Source: Mesonia oceanica
GTDB taxonomy: Bacteria; Bacteroidota; Bacteroidia; Flavobacteriales; Flavobacteriaceae
Length of the DNA stretch: 64,000 nucleotides
Direction of reading: 5' to 3'
Assembly (NCBI RefSeq): GCF_902499555.1
Contig: NZ_CABVMM010000001.1
Location: 248,001 to 312,000 of the forward strand
A program made the position numbers and the translations under genes. The notes beneath the pieces were generated by a model. That model searched no databases. It saw nothing but the letters and a program-made list of their open reading frames with translations, and was not told the DNA's origin. The number at the start of each line of letters is the position of its first letter. Within the stretch, counting starts at the first letter, position 1. Below, one piece after another: positions 61,959 to 64,000 of this stretch.

Positions 61959-63361
61959 GATTTATGTTTTTTAATCCAAAGTTGACGTACGTCTTTTAAG
62001 TCGCGGCCTTTGGTTTCTGGTACAAATTTCCAGACAAATAAAGACATGGCGATACAACTTACTCCGTAAATCCAGTAGGGGAAAGTTCCATTACTCATTT
62101 CAAAAACGGCACTTTCTTTATCCATCATCATCGGGAAGGTTTGCGATACTAAATAGTTAAATAACCATTGCGAGGCTACAGCAATTCCCATCGCAATTCC
62201 TCTAATTCTGTCCGGGAAAATTTCTGATAACAATACCCAAGTTACCGGTCCCCAAGTCATCGCAAAACCTGCAATAAATAGTAAAATACCTACTACGGCG
62301 ATTAAGCTGAATTGTTGCGTGTAAATATCATAGGTGAGTAAGGCCAGTGCAGTTGCCATAATGAACCCTCCTAAGATTAAGAGCGGTTTTCTTCCCCACT
62401 TATCTACAGAGAAAATAGCAATAATCGTAAAGGCGAAGTTGACGACGGCGATTAAAATATTTTGGAAGATCGCACTCTCGGCTGTATTTCCTAAAGCTTC
62501 AAAAATAGAAGACCCGTAATACAATATAGCATTGATTCCTGTTAGCTGTTGAAAGATAGACAACATCACCCCCACAAAAACGGCAAAGCCCATGCCTTTA
62601 AAAGCCGCCCAACTGCTGCTTTCCTTTTTTTCCAATGAATCTTCAATTTCTTTTACTTTTTGTTGTGCCACTTCATTACTGTATCCCAGTTTTTCTAAAG
62701 CGACAATAGCGTGGTTGTGCTTTTCTTTAATGACAAACCAACGGGGAGAACCGGGTACAAAAAATAAAAGGATAAAGAATAAAACCGCCGGTATAATTTC
62801 TAAACCGAACATATATCGCCAGCCTTCATCAATATTCCATTGACTTAAGCTTTCTGTACTCACCTCTCCGGTAACCATAGAGGCTGAAAGGTGGTTTCCT
62901 ACCCAATAATTGGCAAAGAAAACTACTAAGAATCCGGTAACAATGGCCATTTGGTTAAGAGAAACCATCGCACCACGTTTTTCTTTAGGAGAAACTTCAG
63001 AAATGTACATGGGGGAAAGTAAGGATGCTAAACCAATACCAATACCTCCTAAAATCCTATAAATCGAGAGGTTGAATAAAGAGTCTGCAAATGCACTTCC
63101 TATGGCTGAAATAGAGAATAAAAATGCGGCCAATAATAGTGATTTTTTTCTACCGATGGCTTCGGCTAAAATTCCGGCTCCAAGTCCGCCAAAAATACAT
63201 CCGATTAATGCGGAACCTACGGCCCAGCCTTGCTCTGCAGTAGAGAAATCGAAATAGTCTTTAAAATAAAGCTGTGCTCCGTTAATTACCCCTGTATCAT
63301 AACCAAATAGGAAACCTCCTAAGGTAGAAATGATAATAGGTAAAATTAATTTTCTGCTCAT
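61955..63361 (-). CDS. Sugar-porter-family MFS transporter
   Basis: The 468-residue protein has 12 hydrophobic helices. Sugar porter hallmarks are present: GFLFGYDTGVINGAQ in TM1, AEAIGRKKSLLLAAFL (loop 2-3), PGSPRW before the central loop, QQLTGINAILYYG in TM7 and VPETKGRDLKD at the end. It should take up glucose, xylose or a similar hexose by proton symport. It is the upstream partner of the GH97 gene with a 4-base overlap: the enzyme makes the monosaccharide and this carrier imports it. No SusC/SusD pair lies in the window. Confidence 0.93.
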   Translation of the reverse strand: MSRKLILPIIISTLGGFLFGYDTGVINGAQLYFKDYFDFSTAEQGWAVGSALIGCIFGGLGAGILAEAIGRKKSLLLAAFLFSISAIGSAFADSLFNLSIYRILGGIGIGLASLLSPMYISEVSPKEKRGAMVSLNQMAIVTGFLVVFFANYWVGNHLSASMVTGEVSTESLSQWNIDEGWRYMFGLEIIPAVLFFILLFFVPGSPRWFVIKEKHNHAIVALEKLGYSNEVAQQKVKEIEDSLEKKESSSWAAFKGMGFAVFVGVMLSIFQQLTGINAILYYGSSIFEALGNTAESAIFQNILIAVVNFAFTIIAIFSVDKWGRKPLLILGGFIMATALALLTYDIYTQQFSLIAVVGILLFIAGFAMTWGPVTWVLLSEIFPDRIRGIAMGIAVASQWLFNYLVSQTFPMMMDKESAVFEMSNGTFPYWIYGVSCIAMSLFVWKFVPETKGRDLKDVRQLWIKKHKS

Positions 63362-63510
63362 AATGATGATTGTGTTTGTGTAATAAGTTTGAACACGTAA
63401 ATATAGGAGTTAAAATACTCTTAATTGCTTCACCTAATAAAAAAATCTATTGCTCATTTAAGTTGAATTTGAACCTACTAAACTTTTGAAATTATGATTT
63501 ATTATGAAAT

Positions 63511-63545
63511 AAATGGGAGACTGAAAAGTGATCATCTCCCATTTT
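63511..63545. terminator. Rho-independent terminator
   Basis: AAATGGGAGA and TCTCCCATTT form a 10-bp stem over a 14-base loop, with TTTTT on the plus side. On the minus strand it follows the T9SS gene that enters from the right and separates it from the MFS gene. Confidence 0.75.
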
Positions 63546-63576
63546 TAGTAATATACTATCTATTAGTTTACGCTAC

Positions 63577-64000
63577 TTATTTTATAATAAGCTTTTTGGT
63601 TTGAGTTGAACGGTCTGTGCTTATTTTTAAAATATATATTCCTGAAGCTAAGGATGCATTTTGGTTTTGGCTGTTCAGCGTTTTGTTTATTTTACCTGCA
63701 GGAACTTGTTCGTTCATGAAAGTGCTTATTAATTGCCCTTTAAGATTATATAGTTGAACTTTTAGAAGAGAAGCTTCCGTTAAATTCAAAGACAGCTCAA
63801 ATTGGTCTTCTACAGGGTTAGGATAGATGCTTATAGTGTTCATAAAAGATTTGTTTTCTACAGCCATGGATGTAGTTTCGGTAATTTTAATAGCACCGAT
63901 ATAAGCATAACCAGCACCATTTTCGTTGTTTGGTCCTTTTTGAACTGTAAGTACAATATTTCCTGCACCATCTGGTTGAATGTTTTCAATAATTGCAGTT
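63577..64000 (-). CDS. C-terminus of a T9SS-secreted protein, start outside window
   Basis: About 140 codons are open to the right edge of the window. The end is a T9SS type A sorting domain (ISIYPNPVEDQFELSLNL ... QTKKLIIK). Before it lies part of a beta-sandwich (NIVLTVQKGPNNENGAGYAY, then IGAIKITET) of the kind at the end of secreted glycan-binding or glycosidase proteins. It is upstream of the MFS-GH97 pair on the same strand but separated from it by a terminator and about 215 bases. The catalytic or binding part is out of view. Confidence 0.82.
   Translation of the reverse strand, partial: TAIIENIQPDGAGNIVLTVQKGPNNENGAGYAYIGAIKITETTSMAVENKSFMNTISIYPNPVEDQFELSLNLTEASLLKVQLYNLKGQLISTFMNEQVPAGKINKTLNSQNQNASLASGIYILKISTDRSTQTKKLIIK

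Noticed and set aside
1..64000. CRISPR array, prophage or intact insertion sequence
   Set aside because: No regularly spaced short repeats, no phage structural genes and no transposase or terminal inverted repeats were seen; the repeats present are RHS core copies and the dispersed 25-50 base element.

Overview
The window reads as chromosomal DNA of a marine-type member of the Bacteroidota, most likely Flavobacteriaceae. The evidence is low GC, promoters with the Bacteroidetes TAnnTTTG -7 element, several secreted proteins ending in type IX secretion (T9SS) sorting domains with the YPNPV motif, a TonB-dependent receptor with a carboxypeptidase-like N-domain, paired FeoA/FeoB with a Cys-rich partner, and a GH97 glycosidase. 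No ribosomal RNA, CRISPR array or intact transposase was seen. One tRNA (Asn, GTT) is present.

Bases 1-12,300 are mostly metal homeostasis and housekeeping. They hold a TonB receptor divergent from an MntR-type regulator, an Nramp transporter fused to a universal-stress domain, a ZIP transporter, feoA-feoB with a 46-residue Cys-rich membrane peptide, a Sco1-like copper protein, an RseP-type protease and tRNA-Asn. Bases 12,300-20,200 hold a lipoprotein esterase and a MocR-type regulator whose PLP lysine is replaced by Arg. That regulator faces two paralogous surface proteins, and both of their promoters carry the same ATACCA-type direct repeat at exactly 23-bp spacing. Bases 20,270-26,908 are a tight five-gene operon (DcuC transporter, isoaspartyl dipeptidase, two OprP-like porins, secreted M14 carboxypeptidase) that looks like a pathway for importing and splitting aspartyl or isoaspartyl peptides. 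It is followed by a frameshifted SLC13-type symporter.

Bases 28,600-37,200 are an accessory region: a two-gene Hachiman anti-phage system (hamB, hamA), a broken fragment of a formylglycine-generating-enzyme-like gene, a small membrane protein with a related tail, a transglutaminase-like pseudogene, an FG-GAP secreted protein, and an intact formylglycine-generating-enzyme-like lipoprotein. A pncB-pncA NAD salvage pair follows.

Bases 40,100-58,600 are the most striking part and are transcribed leftward. A T9SS-secreted protein is followed by a giant SpvB/RHS protein of about 3,440 residues, split by a run of seven G bases that suggests phase variation or an assembly error. Its polymorphic toxin tip and a probable lipoprotein immunity gene come next. 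Downstream lie four further promoterless RHS tips without proper start codons, each followed by a small putative immunity gene, and finally a bare RHS core remnant. Near-identical core sequences and a pair of about 350-bp direct repeats give the homology needed for tip swapping. This is a silent toxin/immunity cassette reservoir.

Bases 58,600-64,000 hold a decayed ParD/ParE-like toxin-antitoxin remnant, a GH97 alpha-glycosidase translationally coupled to a sugar MFS transporter, and the 3' end of another T9SS protein that runs off the window.
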